Source: Flavobacterium sp. SM15 (GTDB lineage: Bacteria > Bacteroidota > Bacteroidia > Flavobacteriales > Flavobacteriaceae). Taken from it: DNA of 64,000 bases. The notes beneath the pieces were generated by a model that made no database searches, was not told the DNA's origin, and was given only the letters and a program-made list of their open reading frames with translations. Below are positions 21,212-30,724 of the stretch, in pieces (within the stretch, counting starts at the first letter, position 1; each line of letters starts with the position of its first letter). Made by a program: the position numbers and the translations under genes. The stretch covers positions 1 to 64,000 of the forward strand of contig NZ_JAKLTO010000010.1 of NCBI RefSeq assembly GCF_022012335.1, read 5' to 3'.

Positions 21212-21616
21212 TTACTTCCAATTAAACGTGATTTCTTTTTTAATCTCCGGGTGTAAGCTAAAATAAACCGGACAAGTTAACGCAGTACGTTCCAAAACGG
21301 TTTTCGTTTTTTCATCGGTGGCCAGATTCATATCAAAATTCACATGGATTTCGACAATTCTTCTTGGATCAGGTCCCATGATTTTAGTTACTTCTGCAGT
21401 TGAACCAGTAAAATCAACTTCTAAATCTTTAGCTTTAATCCCCATAACAGTAAGCATGCAAGTCGCTAAGGCATTAGCCACAGAATCTGTTGGAGAAAAT
21501 GCTTCACCTTTACCATGGTTATCTGTTGGAGCATCTGTAATTATAGTATTTCCCGATTGCAAATGCACGGAAGATGTGCGCAAATCGCCTAAATAAGTTA
21601 CTTTTGAAGTTGCCAT
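21212..21616 (-). CDS. OsmC family protein
   Basis: 134 residues with the two conserved cysteines of the OsmC/Ohr peroxidase fold: C53 (ALATCMLTVMG) and C115 (TALTCPVYFSL). Family members reduce organic hydroperoxides through this Cys pair; this one belongs to the broader OsmC-like group, so the true substrate is open. Its ATG overlaps the TAA of the LysM/PBP1 gene by one base (TAATG), and the DUF3820 gene follows at once, so all three should be translated from one mRNA. Confidence 0.88.
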   Translation of the reverse strand: MATSKVTYLGDLRTSSVHLQSGNTIITDAPTDNHGKGEAFSPTDSVANALATCMLTVMGIKAKDLEVDFTGSTAEVTKIMGPDPRRIVEIHVNFDMNLATDEKTKTVLERTALTCPVYFSLHPEIKKEITFNWK

Positions 21617-23568
21617 TAATTTGCTTCTTTTAAAGTTAAATCCTGATCATAAAACAACAGATAAACTCCTTTATTGTAGTATCCGCCATCAATATTAGCG
21701 TAGTTGAATTTGCTTTCAATCTGCTCGGAAGCCTTCTCATTTACCGATTCTTTATAACCTCCATCTTGGAACAATCTCAGGATTACGTCGAAAGTCACAT
21801 CAAATCCACGGGTTGCAAAACGGTTCGGAAAAATATTATTTTTCTTTTTGAAAACCTTGGCAAAAATCTCAGCCTCAGGCGTTTCGTTGTCTCTTGAAAC
21901 GGAAGGATAAAGCAACTTCAGACGCGTCAGTTTACTTAACGGAATTTCCTCAAAATCAAGGGTTTCGTTTTTCTCCAAAGTCACTAACTGTACTTGGTAT
22001 TCCGAAGAAGCCGTTACAAGAATATTACACGTACTCAAAACCATTCCTGTTTTTTCAGATTCTAAAATCACATAATTAAGCTTGGTCTTATCCATTAAGC
22101 TTTTTACATTTTCCAATGTCGGAACACCTTTATCAGCACTTATTTCCGCAATTTTTACCGATGGATAATTTTCAGTGATAAACTGTTTCGAACTTCCCTT
22201 TTTAGGGTCGATGATCGCAATGATGTTTCCGCCTTTGCTGATCATAAAGTCGAACATTTTTCGTTTAACATCCAAAGAATTAGGCATTGCCTGAAACAAA
22301 TTCGAGTAAGGCTTTCCGCGCTCATTAGACAAAGGCGAAATAACCGGTGTATTGTATTTTTCCAATAAAGACGCTGCAGTTTCTACGTGGTTTTGGAAAA
22401 AAGGCCCAATTACGGCATCGGTTTTAGAAAAATCATTTTTAGTTATTAAGGAAGCCACGGCAGAAGAATTTTTAGACTCTTCAGAATCCAAAATCTTAAC
22501 TGTTAAAGGTAGTCCTAAAGTTTTAGCAGAATCGATAGCAATTAAAGCTCCGGCATAAAAATCAAGAGTCATGTTTAAAAACTTGTCTTTCTTTAAACGC
22601 TCCTGAACTGTATTAGTTGAATCTGATTCGATTTTATCAAGGTGAAACGGCAATAACAACACCAATTCTTTTCCTTCTTGTTTATTTAAAGTTTTAACAA
22701 TATCAGATTGCACCTTATTTGGATTGATTTGGTTGAATTTTGACGTAGATGGCATTTTAATGGTCATCCCAATTTTCACTCCGTTAGCCAATTCTGGGTT
22801 GGCAGCCAACAATTGCTCCTGACTTAAGCCAGATGATTTAGTCAAACTGTACAGCGTTTCTTTAGGCTGCACCTGATAATCCATATATTGAACTGCCGGT
22901 TTTGAAACAACTGCTTGAATTTTTGCAGCCGCTGGAGTATTTTTATTCAAGCGCAGGTTTTGACCAATTTCAAGATTTTCTTTTATTTCCGGGTTTAACG
23001 TTTCCAGTTCTTCAACCGATAATCCATATTTTTTTGCGATACCAAATTTAGTTTCTTTAGCTTCCACCATATGGTATTTAGGAGTCGATGCAACATTGCT
23101 CTTTACAACAGTAGCCGGTTTTTCAACTTTTTTGCTTGTAAAAACAATAATAGTACTTCCGTTTTTCAGGCCGTCTTTGGCCAGATCAGGATTATTTTTA
23201 TTGATGGATTCAACGCTAACATCATATTTTCTGGCAATGCTGAAAACCGTTTCTTTTGGTTCCACCACGTGATAAACTTTAACTTCTTTTCCTGCAGGCT
23301 TTGGAGCTTCTTTAACAGTTGTAGCAAGATTATTTTTAACAGCCTGTCCTACATTGGAGGGAACTAAAACAACAGCATTTTCATTGACACCATTTTTAGC
23401 ATCAGGATTTAAACGATAAATATCTTCGGGTGCCACACTGTATTTTTTTGCAATAGAATACACGGTTTCCCCTTTAGTTACTTTATGTTCCTTATAGTTT
23501 TTCGCCTGCGAATAAGCCGAAACCGAAACTAATAAAGTGCTACATAATCCAATAAAAAAATGCTTCAT
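21616..23568 (-). CDS. PBP1-like and LysM-repeat envelope protein
   Basis: From the ATG at 23568 the protein has 650 residues. A signal peptide (MKHFFIGLCSTLLVSVSAYSQ) is followed by four LysM domains at about residues 24-70, 95-140, 162-205 and 225-270, each with a TVYSIAKKY-like core and NPD/NPE end, and then a periplasmic-binding-protein-like domain of about 350 residues (AVIGPFFQNHVETAASLL, NTPVISPLS). LysM binds peptidoglycan; the PBP1-like fold may bind a ligand or act structurally. The longer frame up to 23610 is rejected because it would begin in a hairpin (23589-23621). It overlaps the OsmC gene by one base. Confidence 0.85.
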   Translation of the reverse strand: MKHFFIGLCSTLLVSVSAYSQAKNYKEHKVTKGETVYSIAKKYSVAPEDIYRLNPDAKNGVNENAVVLVPSNVGQAVKNNLATTVKEAPKPAGKEVKVYHVVEPKETVFSIARKYDVSVESINKNNPDLAKDGLKNGSTIIVFTSKKVEKPATVVKSNVASTPKYHMVEAKETKFGIAKKYGLSVEELETLNPEIKENLEIGQNLRLNKNTPAAAKIQAVVSKPAVQYMDYQVQPKETLYSLTKSSGLSQEQLLAANPELANGVKIGMTIKMPSTSKFNQINPNKVQSDIVKTLNKQEGKELVLLLPFHLDKIESDSTNTVQERLKKDKFLNMTLDFYAGALIAIDSAKTLGLPLTVKILDSEESKNSSAVASLITKNDFSKTDAVIGPFFQNHVETAASLLEKYNTPVISPLSNERGKPYSNLFQAMPNSLDVKRKMFDFMISKGGNIIAIIDPKKGSSKQFITENYPSVKIAEISADKGVPTLENVKSLMDKTKLNYVILESEKTGMVLSTCNILVTASSEYQVQLVTLEKNETLDFEEIPLSKLTRLKLLYPSVSRDNETPEAEIFAKVFKKKNNIFPNRFATRGFDVTFDVILRLFQDGGYKESVNEKASEQIESKFNYANIDGGYYNKGVYLLFYDQDLTLKEAN

Positions 23569-23588
23569 ATGGTATTTTTTAAGCGAAC

Positions 23589-23621
23589 AAGTCGTTACAA
23601 ATTTAACCATTGCAACGACTT
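23589..23621 (-). promoter_or_regulatory. Stable hairpin between guaA and the LysM/PBP1 gene
   Basis: AAGTCGTTGCAA and TTGTAACGACTT form a 12-bp stem (one G-T pair) around a 9-base loop on the minus strand. No T-run follows, so it is not a standard terminator. It lies about 20 bases before the start codon at 23568 and could control processing or translation. Confidence 0.5.
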
Positions 23622-23644
23622 ATTCATTATTTTCTTGTAAAAAT

Positions 23645-25174
23645 TTATTCCCATTCAATGGTTGCAGGCGGTTTCGAACTGATATCATAAACCACTCGGT
23701 TCACCCCTTTTACCTTATTGATAATCTCATTGGAGATCTTCATCATGAAATCGTAAGGCAAATGCACCCAATCCGCAGTCATACCGTCGGTTGATTCTAC
23801 AGCACGAAGCGCTACTACTTTTTCATAAGTACGCTCGTCTCCCATAACTCCAACACTATTTACCGGCAACAAAATTGCTCCAGCCTGCCAAACTTTGTCG
23901 TACAAACCGTGCTCTTTCAATCCGTTAATGAAGATATAATCTACCTCTTGAAGGATTCTTACTTTCTCCGGAGTGATGTCTCCTAAAATACGGATCGACA
24001 AACCTGGTCCCGGGAACGGATGACGTCCTAACAATTCATCATCGATTCCTAATGTTTTCCCTACTCTGCGTACTTCATCTTTAAATAACATACGAAGTGG
24101 TTCCACAACTTTCAGTTTCATAAAATCCGGTAAACCACCTACATTGTGGTGTGATTTAATGGTCGCAGAAGGCCCTTTTACCGAAACCGATTCGATTACG
24201 TCCGGATAAATGGTTCCTTGGGCCAAGAATTTCACATCTTCCAATAAATGCGCTTCATCATCAAAAACTTCAATGAACACGCGCCCGATAATTTTTCTTT
24301 TGGTCTCAGGATCGTCTACTCCTGCCAATTCCGACAAAAAGCGTTCCGAAGCATCAACACCTTTTACATTAAGCCCCATGTGCTTGTACTGGTTCAGAAC
24401 ACTTTCGAATTCGTTTTTACGAAGTAAGCCGTTGTTTACGAAAATACAATATAAATTTTTACCGATAGCTTTGTTCAACAAAACAGCTGCCACTGTTGAA
24501 TCTACACCTCCGGAAAGTCCTAAAACTACTTTATCATCTTGAATTTTCTCTTTCATTTCCGCTACAATCTCATCAACGAAAGATTTTGGTGTGAAGTTTT
24601 GGGGTACTTCTGCAATTTTTACCAAGAAGTTCTCCAACATCTGTTTTCCGTCTTCGGAATGATACACTTCCGGGTGGTACTGAATAGCATAAGTTGTTTC
24701 ACCTTCAATACGATAAGCGGCATTTTCAACATCTTTTGTCGATGCTAAACGAACACCTCCTGTAGGCAATTGCTTGATGGTATCACTATGACTCATCCAA
24801 ACCTGACTGTTGATGTTTACATCGTCGAAAAATATTTCATCCTCTTTAATAAAGGAAAGATTGGCTCTTCCGTATTCACGGATGTTCGATGGCGCTACTT
24901 CTCCACCACTGAAATGTGCCAAATATTGTGCTCCATAACAAACCGCCAATAAAGGCATTTTGCCACGGATTTGCGACAAATCAGGATGTGGGGCATCTTC
25001 GCCTCGAACTGAAAAAGGGCTTCCGGAAAGAATAACCGCTTTATAGCTCGATAAATCAGATGGAACATTGTTGTAAGGGAAAATTTCGCAGAATATGTTT
25101 AATTCGCGAACACGGCGTGCAATCAGCTGAGTGTATTGCGAACCGAAATCTAAAATAAGTACGTTGTGTTGCAT
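23645..25174 (-). CDS. guaA: GMP synthase (glutamine-hydrolysing)
   Basis: Converts XMP to GMP with glutamine and ATP. From the ATG at 25174 the protein has 509 residues: an N-terminal class I amidotransferase with C79 ([10 protein letters not shown]) and the QYHPEVYHS His/Glu motif, an ATP-pyrophosphatase domain with the P-loop [12 protein letters not shown], and the C-terminal dimerisation domain ending [17 protein letters not shown]. An in-frame TTG two codons upstream is less likely. The -7 box lies only 3 bases before the ATG, suggesting a leaderless message. Confidence 0.97.
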   Translation of the reverse strand: MQHNVLILDFGSQYTQLIARRVRELNIFCEIFPYNNVPSDLSSYKAVILSGSPFSVRGEDAPHPDLSQIRGKMPLLAVCYGAQYLAHFSGGEVAPSNIREYGRANLSFIKEDEIFFDDVNINSQVWMSHSDTIKQLPTGGVRLASTKDVENAAYRIEGETTYAIQYHPEVYHSEDGKQMLENFLVKIAEVPQNFTPKSFVDEIVAEMKEKIQDDKVVLGLSGGVDSTVAAVLLNKAIGKNLYCIFVNNGLLRKNEFESVLNQYKHMGLNVKGVDASERFLSELAGVDDPETKRKIIGRVFIEVFDDEAHLLEDVKFLAQGTIYPDVIESVSVKGPSATIKSHHNVGGLPDFMKLKVVEPLRMLFKDEVRRVGKTLGIDDELLGRHPFPGPGLSIRILGDITPEKVRILQEVDYIFINGLKEHGLYDKVWQAGAILLPVNSVGVMGDERTYEKVVALRAVESTDGMTADWVHLPYDFMMKISNEIINKVKGVNRVVYDISSKPPATIEWE

Positions 25175-25177
25175 GTG

Positions 25178-25185
25178 CAAAAATA
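25178..25185 (-). promoter_or_regulatory. -7 box of guaA, leaderless arrangement
   Basis: TATTTTTG on the minus strand is an exact TAnnTTTG match and ends 3 bases before the guaA ATG, so transcription should start at or next to the start codon. No clear TTG is seen at the -33 position. Confidence 0.5.
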
Positions 25186-25342
25186 GGCAAATCCTTAAAA
25201 AGGAAAAAAAATAAATTTTTAATTATCTAATTTAATTTGAATTTCAATACTACTAAAAGAAGTTAAAAACACAACCAATTCATTATCAGTAAATTAACAA
25301 ATATATAATTTGTACCTTTATGTAAATTTAAAACGTAGTATT

Positions 25343-25903
25343 ATGAAAAAACTTTCCAAACTCATTTACTATGCCCTATTTTTAATCCTCTCAATTTCAT
25401 GCGCGTCGGACGATGAAATTACAACAAACAACTCAAGCAGTCCCGTAATAACAAATGATAATGATGACAGCCGCTTTGCATTATTACCAACAAATCAAAA
25501 TGAATTTTTAAATTACCCTATAGAATCATCGCCAGAACAGCCAATTTTAGGACAATGGAAGTTAATTAAAATTGACCTATACCTTAGAAATTTTTCAGTA
25601 GAAACTTTATCAGACAATGATCCCGATGATTTTGAATGTGGTCAAACCCATTTACAATTCAATTCCGAAAATCTTTGCATTCAAAACGTTTTCAAAAAAA
25701 CCTCAAAAATTTGCAAAGTTTATTCAGGAAAATATTCATGGTATACAGATCAAAACATACTATCCATTACTAACGAAGTTACATCTGAAATATTAAAAGT
25801 TGATAAAATTACTACCTCTGACCTTATAGTAATCAAAGAACTTGATCCTAATGAATGGGGATATATTAAAGCGGTATACTTTTTTAAAAAAATTAAAGCT
25901 TAA
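25343..25903 (+). CDS. Lipoprotein with lipocalin-like domain
   Basis: From the ATG at 25343 (MKKLSKLIYY) the product has 186 residues and a lipobox LSISC with acylated C20. The residues after the Cys are ASDDE, matching the acidic surface-export tag (SDDx) described for F. johnsoniae lipoproteins. After a Ser/Asn-rich linker, ILGQWKLIKID and later strands (YSWYTDQNILSIT) resemble small lipocalin-like domains of Bacteroidetes. Ligand unknown. Monocistronic, ending in the hairpin at 25922. Confidence 0.7.
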   Translation: MKKLSKLIYYALFLILSISCASDDEITTNNSSSPVITNDNDDSRFALLPTNQNEFLNYPIESSPEQPILGQWKLIKIDLYLRNFSVETLSDNDPDDFECGQTHLQFNSENLCIQNVFKKTSKICKVYSGKYSWYTDQNILSITNEVTSEILKVDKITTSDLIVIKELDPNEWGYIKAVYFFKKIKA

Positions 25904-25921
25904 TCAATAAAAAAACATGTA

Positions 25922-25949
25922 AAAATAGGGCATTGTCCCTATTTTTTTT
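25922..25949 (+). terminator. Terminator after the lipoprotein gene
   Basis: AAAATAGGG (25922-25930) and CCCTATTTT (25937-25945) with loop CATTGT, followed by more Ts. Confidence 0.9.
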
Positions 25950-26019
25950 AAAATATATTTCGTTGCTCACAAATATTTAATGAACTAATAAATTAAGTGG
26001 ATTATTAATTCAAAAAACG

Positions 26020-26027
26020 TATTTTCG
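26020..26027 (+). promoter_or_regulatory. -7 box of the DHH phosphoesterase gene, leaderless arrangement
   Basis: TATTTTCG, one mismatch from TAnnTTTG, lies 4 bases before the ATG at 26032, which implies a leaderless or near-leaderless mRNA. Confidence 0.4.
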
Positions 26028-26031
26028 CAAC

Positions 26032-27045
26032 ATGATGACATCCAATGAACTTGAAGCGCTTAAAACTCTTTTAGCGTCACCAAAGAAAATTACAATTGTA
26101 CCACACCGCAATCCCGACGGAGACGCAATGGGCTCAACTTTAGCTCTTTATAATTTTTTATTACAACAAAATCATGATGTTGTAGTGATTTCACCGAACG
26201 AATTTCCGGATTTTTTAGCATGGTTGCCCGATTCCGATAAAGTAAAAATATTTGAAAAAGATATTCAAAACTGTACCGCACTACTTAATCAATCGGAAAT
26301 TATTTTCACTTTAGATTTTAACGCTTTGCACCGTGTTGGAGAACAAATGCAAAAAGCATTAGAGGCTGTTTCAACAACTTTTGTGATGATCGACCATCAT
26401 CAGTTACCGGATTCGTATGCAAAATTTATGTATTCGGATACTAAAATGGGATCAACCTGTGAAATGGTATATCATTTCATACATCAACTTGGAGGGGAAA
26501 AGCTAATCAACAAAACAATTGCCACTTGTATTTACACAGGAATTGTAACCGATTCGGGTTCCTTCCGATTTCCTTTAACCACAAGTACAACGCATAGAGT
26601 TGTTGCAGATTTGTTAGACAAAGGCGTGGACAATCCTAAAATCCACAACTTACTTTTTGACACAAGCTCTTACAATCGTTTGCAATTGTTGGGAAGAGCA
26701 TTGCAGAACATGAAACTACTGCCGGAATACAAAACTTCCTATATTACCTTAACCCAAGACGAATTAGATCAGTTTGGATATGTGAAAGGCGATACCGAAG
26801 GCATTGTAAACTACGGATTATCTCTAAAAGGATTTGACTTCACTGCAATTTTTATCGAAAACAAAGAAGAAAACATCATCAAAATATCGTTCCGTTCGCA
26901 AGGTGCTTTTGATGTAAATCAGTTTGCACGCACTCATTTTAACGGAGGCGGTCATATCAATGCTGCTGGAGGAAAATCTTTAGCAACTATGGAAGACACC
27001 ATTAATCAATTTATCGCTATTTTAGCCAAAGAAAAGAACAACTGA
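26032..27045 (+). CDS. nrnA: DHH/DHHA1 phosphoesterase, NrnA-type oligoribonuclease/pAp phosphatase
   Basis: 337 residues of the RecJ-like DHH superfamily. Metal-binding motifs are seen in order: PHRNPDGDAMGS, LDFNALHRVG, IDHHQLPD (the DHH signature) and GIVTDSGSFRF; the C-terminal DHHA1 domain ends in GGGHINAAGGKS, which binds the substrate phosphate. Bacterial NrnA degrades short RNA oligomers and dephosphorylates pAp; the same role is inferred. A second ATG directly follows the first. Confidence 0.85.
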   Translation: MMTSNELEALKTLLASPKKITIVPHRNPDGDAMGSTLALYNFLLQQNHDVVVISPNEFPDFLAWLPDSDKVKIFEKDIQNCTALLNQSEIIFTLDFNALHRVGEQMQKALEAVSTTFVMIDHHQLPDSYAKFMYSDTKMGSTCEMVYHFIHQLGGEKLINKTIATCIYTGIVTDSGSFRFPLTTSTTHRVVADLLDKGVDNPKIHNLLFDTSSYNRLQLLGRALQNMKLLPEYKTSYITLTQDELDQFGYVKGDTEGIVNYGLSLKGFDFTAIFIENKEENIIKISFRSQGAFDVNQFARTHFNGGGHINAAGGKSLATMEDTINQFIAILAKEKNN

Positions 27046-27058
27046 TTATGAAAGAGTC

Positions 27059-27075
27059 ATTTACCAAAGGTAAAT
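27059..27075 (+). promoter_or_regulatory. Inverted repeat upstream of gldI
   Basis: ATTTACC-AAA-GGTAAAT is a perfect 7-bp dyad with a 3-base centre, 54 bases before the gldI ATG. Operator function is only suggested by position. Confidence 0.3.
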
Positions 27076-27129
27076 AAACCCTTAAAAATGCTATTCCATA
27101 GAAGTGTTAACAAACAATAAAATTGACTT

Positions 27130-27699
27130 ATGAAAAAGATACATCTGTACGGCGTTATGTTTTCTGGCATATTATTTGCCTGTTGTACACAAAAACAAGA
27201 GGCAAGACGTCCGGTTTCACATACATCGGGAACCTTTATTAAGGAATCGATTGAGCGAAATAAAAAATTGATCGTCAATGAAGAAACGCTCATCAAAGAC
27301 ATCATAAAAAAAGATACGGCTCAAAATTATATTGCTTCTCCTAAAGGCTATTGGTATCGTTATGACCTCAAAAGTGCTACCGAGACTAATACTCCGAAAA
27401 AAGGAGATATTGCTAACTTTGATTATCAGGTAACCGACATTAACGGAAAGGTTATCTATACAGCCGATGAACTGAAAACGCAAAATTATGTTGTAGATAA
27501 ACAAAATATAATGATTGGACTCAGAGACGGAATCAAATTAATGAAAAAAGGAGAAAAAATCACATTCCTTTTCCCGTCACACATGGCTTATGGCTATCAT
27601 GGAGACAACGACCGCATCGGGACCAATCAGCCTGTTATCTGTACAGTAACCCTAAATCATTTTGAACCTAGTAAAGAAAAACCAAAACCAATAGAATAA
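27130..27699 (+). CDS. gldI: Gliding-motility lipoprotein GldI (FKBP-type peptidyl-prolyl isomerase)
   Basis: 189 residues: lipobox FACC (acylated Cys at 18 or 19), a linker, then one FKBP domain ([21 protein letters not shown] ... [31 protein letters not shown]). GldI is required for Flavobacterium gliding and is thought to fold Gld/Spr proteins in the periplasm. It is followed 7 bases later by a cyclophilin-FKBP lipoprotein, so this is a prolyl-isomerase operon. Its presence supports a gliding, T9SS-carrying organism. Confidence 0.92.
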   Translation: MKKIHLYGVMFSGILFACCTQKQEARRPVSHTSGTFIKESIERNKKLIVNEETLIKDIIKKDTAQNYIASPKGYWYRYDLKSATETNTPKKGDIANFDYQVTDINGKVIYTADELKTQNYVVDKQNIMIGLRDGIKLMKKGEKITFLFPSHMAYGYHGDNDRIGTNQPVICTVTLNHFEPSKEKPKPIE

Positions 27700-27706
27700 T
27701 TCCCCA

Positions 27707-28789
27707 ATGAAAAAGTTTCTTTTACTTTTTATCTTATTAAACCTTACTTTCACTTCCTGTGAAAAACAATACGACAAACTTCCTGATGGATTGTATGCAA
27801 ATATCGAAACCGTAAAAGGCAATGTATTAGTTGCTCTGGAATACAAAAAAACGCCGGTAACCGTTGCAAATTTTGTTTCGCTTGCTGAAGGAAAAAATCC
27901 ATTTGTAAATGCTAAATACAAAGGAAGACCATTTTATGACGGACTGAAATTCCACCGTGTAATCAATCATTTCATGGTGCAGGGTGGTGATCCAGAGGGA
28001 ACCGGAAACGGAAACCCAGGTTATAAATTTAAAGATGAGTTTGACGAATCTTTATCTCATAACAAAGAAGGAATTTTATCTATGGCCAATGCGGGGCCAA
28101 ACACAAACGGAAGCCAGTTTTTCATCACACATAATCCTACTCCACACTTGGATGGAATGCACACCATTTTTGGTCATGTTGTTGAAGGAATGGATGTGGT
28201 AAACAGTATCGAAATGAATGACGAAATCGTACATGTTACCATTATTCGCAGAGGAAAAGACGCCAACCAGTTTGATGCAGCTAAGGTTTTCAAAAACTAT
28301 TACGAGAAAGAAGCCATCGAATTAAAAAAGATTGAGGAAAAATACGCTCAGGTTAAAAAAGATAAAGTAGCCGAATTCGAAGTGCTTAAGCAAAAAGCAA
28401 CCAAAACCGAATCCGGTTTAAAATATGCTTTTATTAAAAAATCGAACAATCCTAAACCGGTGGTGGGAACAGAAGTACTTTTCAGTTATTCAGGTTATTT
28501 CACTAATGGTGATTTGTTCGACACAAACTACACTGAAGTTGCTAAGGCTTTCGGCAAATACGATATCAATCGCGACCGACAAGGTGGTTATGTGCCATTT
28601 CCATTTACCTACGGCAATAAGCAAGGTTTAATACCAGGTTTTATTGAAGGAATTGAAAAAATGGCTGTAGGCGACAAAGTAGTTTTGTTTATTCCGTCTT
28701 ATCTTGCCTATGGAGAACGAGGAGCGCAAGGGGTTATCCCGCCAAATACCGATTTGATTTTCGAAATGGAATTATCAGCAAAAAAATAA
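27707..28789 (+). CDS. Lipoprotein fusing cyclophilin and FKBP prolyl-isomerase domains
   Basis: 360 residues. Lipobox TFTSC puts the acylated Cys at 18. A cyclophilin domain runs from about 27 to 185 ([28 protein letters not shown]), then a Lys/Glu-rich linker, then an FKBP domain from about 235 to 360 ([18 protein letters not shown] ... [18 protein letters not shown]). Both catalytic folds appear complete. Spacing to gldI (7 bases) indicates one transcript. It is about half identical to the next gene and probably arose by tandem duplication. Confidence 0.9.
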   Translation: MKKFLLLFILLNLTFTSCEKQYDKLPDGLYANIETVKGNVLVALEYKKTPVTVANFVSLAEGKNPFVNAKYKGRPFYDGLKFHRVINHFMVQGGDPEGTGNGNPGYKFKDEFDESLSHNKEGILSMANAGPNTNGSQFFITHNPTPHLDGMHTIFGHVVEGMDVVNSIEMNDEIVHVTIIRRGKDANQFDAAKVFKNYYEKEAIELKKIEEKYAQVKKDKVAEFEVLKQKATKTESGLKYAFIKKSNNPKPVVGTEVLFSYSGYFTNGDLFDTNYTEVAKAFGKYDINRDRQGGYVPFPFTYGNKQGLIPGFIEGIEKMAVGDKVVLFIPSYLAYGERGAQGVIPPNTDLIFEMELSAKK

Positions 28790-28859
28790 TTTACAATAAA
28801 GGGACAAATCCTGAACATCCCGCAACAAGCAAACAAAGTAAGGAACATATTAAACGAGC

Positions 28860-29993
28860 ATGAAAACCAAAATTATGATTTTACTGTTTTTGGGAATGAT
28901 GAGCGGCTATGCTCAGAAAACAAAAACAGAAGCAAAGAAAACAACTAAAAACACTGCAGCTGCCAACGAAGGTATTTTTGCAGACATTGAAACCAATAAA
29001 GGAACAATTTCCTTAAAACTGGAATTTCAAAAAACCCCTATCACCGTTGCAAATTTCGTTTCCCTTGCAGAAGGCACCAATACTATGGTTAGCGATGCTT
29101 ACAAAGGAAAACCTTTCTATAACGGATTGAAATTTCACCGCGTTATTAAAGACTTCATGATTCAGGGTGGAGATCCACTTGGAACCGGAGCTGGCGAACC
29201 GGGCTATAAATTTAAAGACGAAATTGTTCCCGAATTAAAACACACAAAAGGAGGAATTTTATCTATGGCGAATTCCGGCCCCGGTACTAATGGAAGTCAA
29301 TTTTTTATCACTCACAAAGACACTCCTTGGTTAGACGGAAAACACACTGTTTTTGGTGAAGTTACCAAAGGAATGGAAGTGGTTAACAAAATTGAACAAG
29401 ACGATCAGATTGTAAAAATCACCATTACCCGCAAAGGAAAATTAGCTAAGAAATTCGATGCTGCTAAAATCTTTAGCGATTACTATGCTGCTAAAAAAGC
29501 AGAAGATAAAGCTCTTGAAGAAAAAATGAGCGTTGTGGTTAACGCTAAAAAAGCAGAATTTGAAAAACTAAAAGCTACTGCAACCAAAACAGCAAGCGGT
29601 TTACAATATGTTATCCTTAAAAAAGGAAGCGATAAAAAACCGGTTGAGGGTGCACAAGTACAAATTGGATATGCAGGTTATTTCGAAAATGGAAAACTGT
29701 TCGACACCAGCTTTGAAGACGTAGCAAAATTATACGGAAAATACGATGCTAACCGTGCTAAACAAGGTGGTTATGCCGGATTCCCTTTCACTTATGGCAA
29801 CAAAGCAGGTTTAATCCCTGGTTTTCTTGAAGGATTGGAAAACATGAATTCAGGAGACCGAGCTTTAATCTTTATTCCTTCAAAACTAGGTTATGGTGAA
29901 AAAGGTGCCGGAGGAATCATCCCACCAAACACAGACTTGGTTTTCGAACTGGAAATGAACGAAAATGCTGCATCAGCAACTCCAAAGCAATAA
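28860..29993 (+). CDS. Periplasmic cyclophilin-FKBP fusion prolyl isomerase
   Basis: 377 residues with the same two-domain plan as the preceding gene (cyclophilin about 38-200 with [15 protein letters not shown] and [13 protein letters not shown] about 250-370 with [16 protein letters not shown]). The N-terminus differs: a signal peptide ending GYAQ without a lipobox, followed by a Lys/Thr-rich spacer, so this copy should be soluble in the periplasm while its neighbour is lipid-anchored. It closes the gldI operon and is followed by a strong terminator. Confidence 0.9.
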   Translation: MKTKIMILLFLGMMSGYAQKTKTEAKKTTKNTAAANEGIFADIETNKGTISLKLEFQKTPITVANFVSLAEGTNTMVSDAYKGKPFYNGLKFHRVIKDFMIQGGDPLGTGAGEPGYKFKDEIVPELKHTKGGILSMANSGPGTNGSQFFITHKDTPWLDGKHTVFGEVTKGMEVVNKIEQDDQIVKITITRKGKLAKKFDAAKIFSDYYAAKKAEDKALEEKMSVVVNAKKAEFEKLKATATKTASGLQYVILKKGSDKKPVEGAQVQIGYAGYFENGKLFDTSFEDVAKLYGKYDANRAKQGGYAGFPFTYGNKAGLIPGFLEGLENMNSGDRALIFIPSKLGYGEKGAGGIIPPNTDLVFELEMNENAASATPKQ

Positions 29994-30014
29994 GCTAAAT
30001 TTTATACAAAATAG

Positions 30015-30046
30015 AAAAAGGCTCATGAAATCATGAGCCTTTTTTA
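30015..30046 (+). terminator. Terminator of the gldI operon
   Basis: A 14-bp perfect stem AAAAAGGCTCATGA / TCATGAGCCTTTTT with a two-base loop and T-run. It can also serve the convergent gene at 30067-30501. Confidence 0.92.
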
Positions 30047-30066
30047 TTTCCGATTTTAAAAAAAAA

Positions 30067-30501
30067 TTATCCCTTAAACTTCCAGACGAATTCATCGTTT
30101 TCTATTAAAGCTCCAACTTCTATTTTGGTAATTGTATCGAATTCTGAAATAAAAATTAGCCAGTTGTCTTCGTTAAACACGGTTTCAATTCCATCTTCAT
30201 CTGCTGTTTCCCAAGTTTTAAAAACAGTTACCGGAAGTTCTTCAATCACTTCCTTCACAGAACGTCCAATAAGTTTTTTATCAAACAAAGTCGCATCGGA
30301 ATTCGACACAACTATATACCCTAAACGAAAGGCTTCATCTTCATAAAAAGTAAGGCGAAGTTTCTGCTCGTTGTACATATAAATAATATTCTGGTCTTCG
30401 TCTTTAAACTTTTTATTGGGTATTCCCAAAAGGTGTTCTACGTGGTTTTGCTTCATTCCGAAAAGCAATTCATCTACCCCATTTTTTGGATTAATGTTCA
30501 T
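30067..30501 (-). CDS. Conserved small protein of unknown function
   Basis: From the ATG at 30501 it has 144 residues (MNINPKNGVDELLFGM). No signal peptide or membrane segment. The pattern FGMKQNHVEHLLGIPNK resembles the start of bacterial domains that sense or bind at the cell envelope, but no family is assigned. Acidic overall, probably cytoplasmic. The -7 box TACCTTTG (30517-30524) lies 15 bases upstream; a TTG start at 30519 would fall inside that box and is rejected. Confidence 0.65.
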   Translation of the reverse strand: MNINPKNGVDELLFGMKQNHVEHLLGIPNKKFKDEDQNIIYMYNEQKLRLTFYEDEAFRLGYIVVSNSDATLFDKKLIGRSVKEVIEELPVTVFKTWETADEDGIETVFNEDNWLIFISEFDTITKIEVGALIENDEFVWKFKG

Positions 30502-30516
30502 ATTCTTGATTTTAAA

Positions 30517-30524
30517 CAAAGGTA
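30517..30524 (-). promoter_or_regulatory. -7 box of the small protein gene at 30067-30501
   Basis: TACCTTTG on the minus strand is an exact TAnnTTTG match. Confidence 0.5.
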
Positions 30525-30724
30525 AGCTTTTTAAGAATTTCGAAAACCTTCCATTTACTTATGATTTCACAGGAAAAAATTCTGCTTTTATTTTCAGAAA
30601 ACGCACATCTTCTTATTCATTTTTACTGTAACTTTACAACTTATTTCACTGCAAATCAAATAATTAAAACCTACTAGTTGCTTTACAAATTCACTGAATA
30701 GTAATCCATTAAAATTCTAAAACA

